This document shows, piece after piece, positions 62,559-64,000 of a stretch of DNA of 64,000 nt. The DNA is from Burkholderiales bacterium (lineage in GTDB: Bacteria; Pseudomonadota; Gammaproteobacteria; Burkholderiales; Burkholderiaceae_C): contig JAIXKN010000110.1 in the NCBI GenBank assembly GCA_026932425.1, positions 18,642-82,641 on the forward strand. Direction: 5' to 3'. The stretch's first letter is position 1, and each line of letters opens with the position of its first letter. The position numbers and the translations under genes were made by a program. A model generated the notes under the pieces. It was not told the origin of the DNA. It made no database searches and was given only the letters and a program-made list of their open reading frames with translations.

Positions 62559-63476
62559 ATGACTTCTTCCACTTTCGAGTACCTCACGCTCGAGCAGACC
62601 ATCGGCGGCACGCCGCTCGTGCGTCTGCAGCGCCTGCCCGGGCCCGAAGCCCAGGAGCGCGGCAACGTGCTGCTGGCCAAGCTCGAAGGGAACAACCCGG
62701 CCGGTTCGGTGAAGGACCGCCCGGCGATCCGGATGATCCGTGGCGCCGAGGCGCGCGGCGAGATCCGTCCCGGCGACACGCTGATCGAGGCCACCAGCGG
62801 CAACACCGGCATCGCGCTGGCGATGGCGGCGGCGATCCGCGGCTACCGCATGGTGCTCGTGATGCCCGAAGACCTCTCGGTCGAGCGTGCGCAGACGATG
62901 AAGGCCTTCGGCGCCGAACTCGTGCTGACGCCGCGCTCTGGCGGCATGGAGTACGCCCGCGACCTTGCCGAGCAGATGCAGCGTGAAGGCAAGGGCCGCG
63001 TGCTCGACCAGTTCGCCAATGCCGACAACCCCCTGGTCCACGAGGAGACGACCGGCCCGGAGATCTGGGAGCAGACCGGCGGCCGCGTCACGCACTTCGT
63101 CAGCGCGATGGGTACCACCGGGACGGTCAACGGGGTCGCGCGCGCGCTCAAGGCGCGCAACGCCGCGGTACGCATCGTCGGCGCGCAGCCGGCCGACGGC
63201 GCGCGCATTCCCGGCATCCGCAAGTGGCCCGAAGCCTACCTGCCGAAGATCCACGACCCGGGCCTGCTCGACGAGACGGTGAACGTGAGCCAGCCCGACG
63301 CCGAGGAGACCGCGCGACGGCTGGCGCGCGAGGAGGGGCTCTTTGCCGGCATCTCGACCGGCGGCGCCTGCTGGGCCGCGCTGCAGGTGGCGCAGCAGGT
63401 GCAGGGCGCGACCATCGTCTTCGTCGCCTGCGACCGCGGCGATCGCTATCTCTCCACCGGTGTCTTCCCGGCCTGA
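62559..63476 (+). CDS. cysM: Cysteine synthase B
   Basis: 305 residues. PLP-binding Lys52 lies in LEGNNPAGSVKDRPA; the phosphate-binding loop is EATSGNTGIALAM; further family signatures are SAMGTTGTVNGVAR and GISTGGACWAAL. The short length and the ARGEIRPGDTLIEA region fit CysM rather than CysK. It makes cysteine from O-acetylserine with sulfide or thiosulfate. ATG at 62559; upstream in-frame residues are not conserved. Divergent from the tRNA-Leu gene. Confidence 0.95.
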   Translation: MTSSTFEYLTLEQTIGGTPLVRLQRLPGPEAQERGNVLLAKLEGNNPAGSVKDRPAIRMIRGAEARGEIRPGDTLIEATSGNTGIALAMAAAIRGYRMVLVMPEDLSVERAQTMKAFGAELVLTPRSGGMEYARDLAEQMQREGKGRVLDQFANADNPLVHEETTGPEIWEQTGGRVTHFVSAMGTTGTVNGVARALKARNAAVRIVGAQPADGARIPGIRKWPEAYLPKIHDPGLLDETVNVSQPDAEETARRLAREEGLFAGISTGGACWAALQVAQQVQGATIVFVACDRGDRYLSTGVFPA

Positions 63477-63505
63477 GTGGCCGGCCTGAGCGATCATCGC
63501 AAGCC

Positions 63506-64000
63506 ATGGACCACGCCTACCGCTACTGTCCGAACTGCGCGACGCCGCTGCGGATGATCGTCGCCGCCGAGGACAGCGGCGACAAGGAACGCCTGCGCTG
63601 CCCCGAGTGCGGATGGACGCACTGGAACAATCCGGTGCCGGTGCTGGCCGCGGTGATCGAGTGCACCGACCGCGGCGGCCAGATTCTGCTCGCGCGCAAC
63701 GCGCTGTGGACGAACCGGATGTTCGGGCTCATCACCGGCTTCATGGAGGCCGGCGAGACGCCCGAAGAGGGCATCCGCCGCGAGGTCCTCGAGGAGACTT
63801 CGCTGCAGATCGATGCGCTGGCGCTGATCGGCGTCTACGATTTCCAGCGCATGAACCAGCTCATCGTCGCCTATCACGCGCAGGCGCGGGGCGAGGTCCG
63901 GCTGTCGCCCGAGCTCGCCGAGTACAAGCTCTACACGCCCGAAACCGTGCGCTGCTGGCGCGCAGGCACCGGGTTCGCGCTCGCGGACTGGCTGCGTTCG
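63506..64000 (+). CDS. Nudix hydrolase with N-terminal zinc ribbon, cut by window end
   Basis: 165 residues are visible, with no stop before base 64000. A zinc ribbon (CPNC at about 8-11, CPEC at about 32-35) precedes a Nudix box, GFMEAGETPEEGIRREVLEE, with the REVLEE core intact; the usual Gly after EE-x is Ser (EETSL). The layout resembles NudC-type NADH/NAD-cap pyrophosphatases but is shorter at the N-terminus. Substrate unknown. It lies 29 bases behind cysM. Confidence 0.85.
   Translation, partial: MDHAYRYCPNCATPLRMIVAAEDSGDKERLRCPECGWTHWNNPVPVLAAVIECTDRGGQILLARNALWTNRMFGLITGFMEAGETPEEGIRREVLEETSLQIDALALIGVYDFQRMNQLIVAYHAQARGEVRLSPELAEYKLYTPETVRCWRAGTGFALADWLRS

Overview
The window is a GC-rich, gene-dense stretch of bacterial chromosome. 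The gene families, the very high GC at third codon positions, and the flagellar gene order (flhB-flhA-flhF-flhG-like-fliA, then flgNMA divergent from flgBCDEFGHIJKL) fit a motile beta-proteobacterium of the order Burkholderiales, most like the Rubrivivax/Leptothrix/Methylibium group. The taxon is inferred from gene content and order; no database search was run.

Layout. 1-767: end of a chemotaxis operon (cheY 3' end, cheZ). 770-1331: a small IS1595-like insertion with both ends and an 8-bp target duplication, lying directly behind the cheZ stop codon. 1364-3310: a membrane chemoreceptor on the minus strand. 3644-11596: export-gate and regulatory flagellar genes (flhB, flhA, flhF, a MinD-like gene, fliA) and a soluble chemoreceptor-like protein. 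11815-14314: a methyltransferase and a cation/proton antiporter. 14315-15947: flgN, flgM and flgA on the minus strand. 16085-26546: the complete rod, hook and hook-filament junction operon flgB to flgL.

26610-39842 is a signalling block: an HDOD protein, a 1230-residue soluble kinase with about seven PAS domains, an ANTAR response regulator, an atypical bacterioferritin, a membrane histidine kinase, an Hpt protein, a REC-PAS-GGDEF-EAL protein, a diguanylate cyclase and an unrecognised small protein. 39961-42788 is a Spy/CpxP-like envelope-stress module with its two-component pair. From 42751 onward the genes are mostly housekeeping: MATE exporter, trpS, purN, rsmB, rpmG, rpmB, trxB, a Crp/Fnr regulator, ftsK, lolA, rarA, livHMGF, a CsgG-like lipoprotein with a coupled secreted protein, an Fe-S flavin reductase, an SDR protein, a rhomboid protease, tRNA-Leu(CAA), cysM, and a Nudix gene cut by the window end.

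How it fits together. FliA (sigma-28) and its antagonist FlgM are both encoded here. I find flagellar-type promoters of one shared form, a TMAA-like -35, exactly 16 bases, then a GCCGATAW-like -10. They lie before flgM, before the Hpt/cyclic-di-GMP operon, before the unrecognised gene at 39096, and (weaker) before the chemoreceptor gene at 3310. If real, they tie the cyclic-di-GMP operon and an unknown protein to the late flagellar regulon. The most interesting items are these promoters, the insertion at cheZ, the bacterioferritin lacking both the heme ligand and a ferroxidase residue, the MinD-like FlhG without a P-loop, the PAS-kinase/ANTAR pair, and a tryptophanyl-tRNA synthetase with a four-cysteine iron-sulfur motif.
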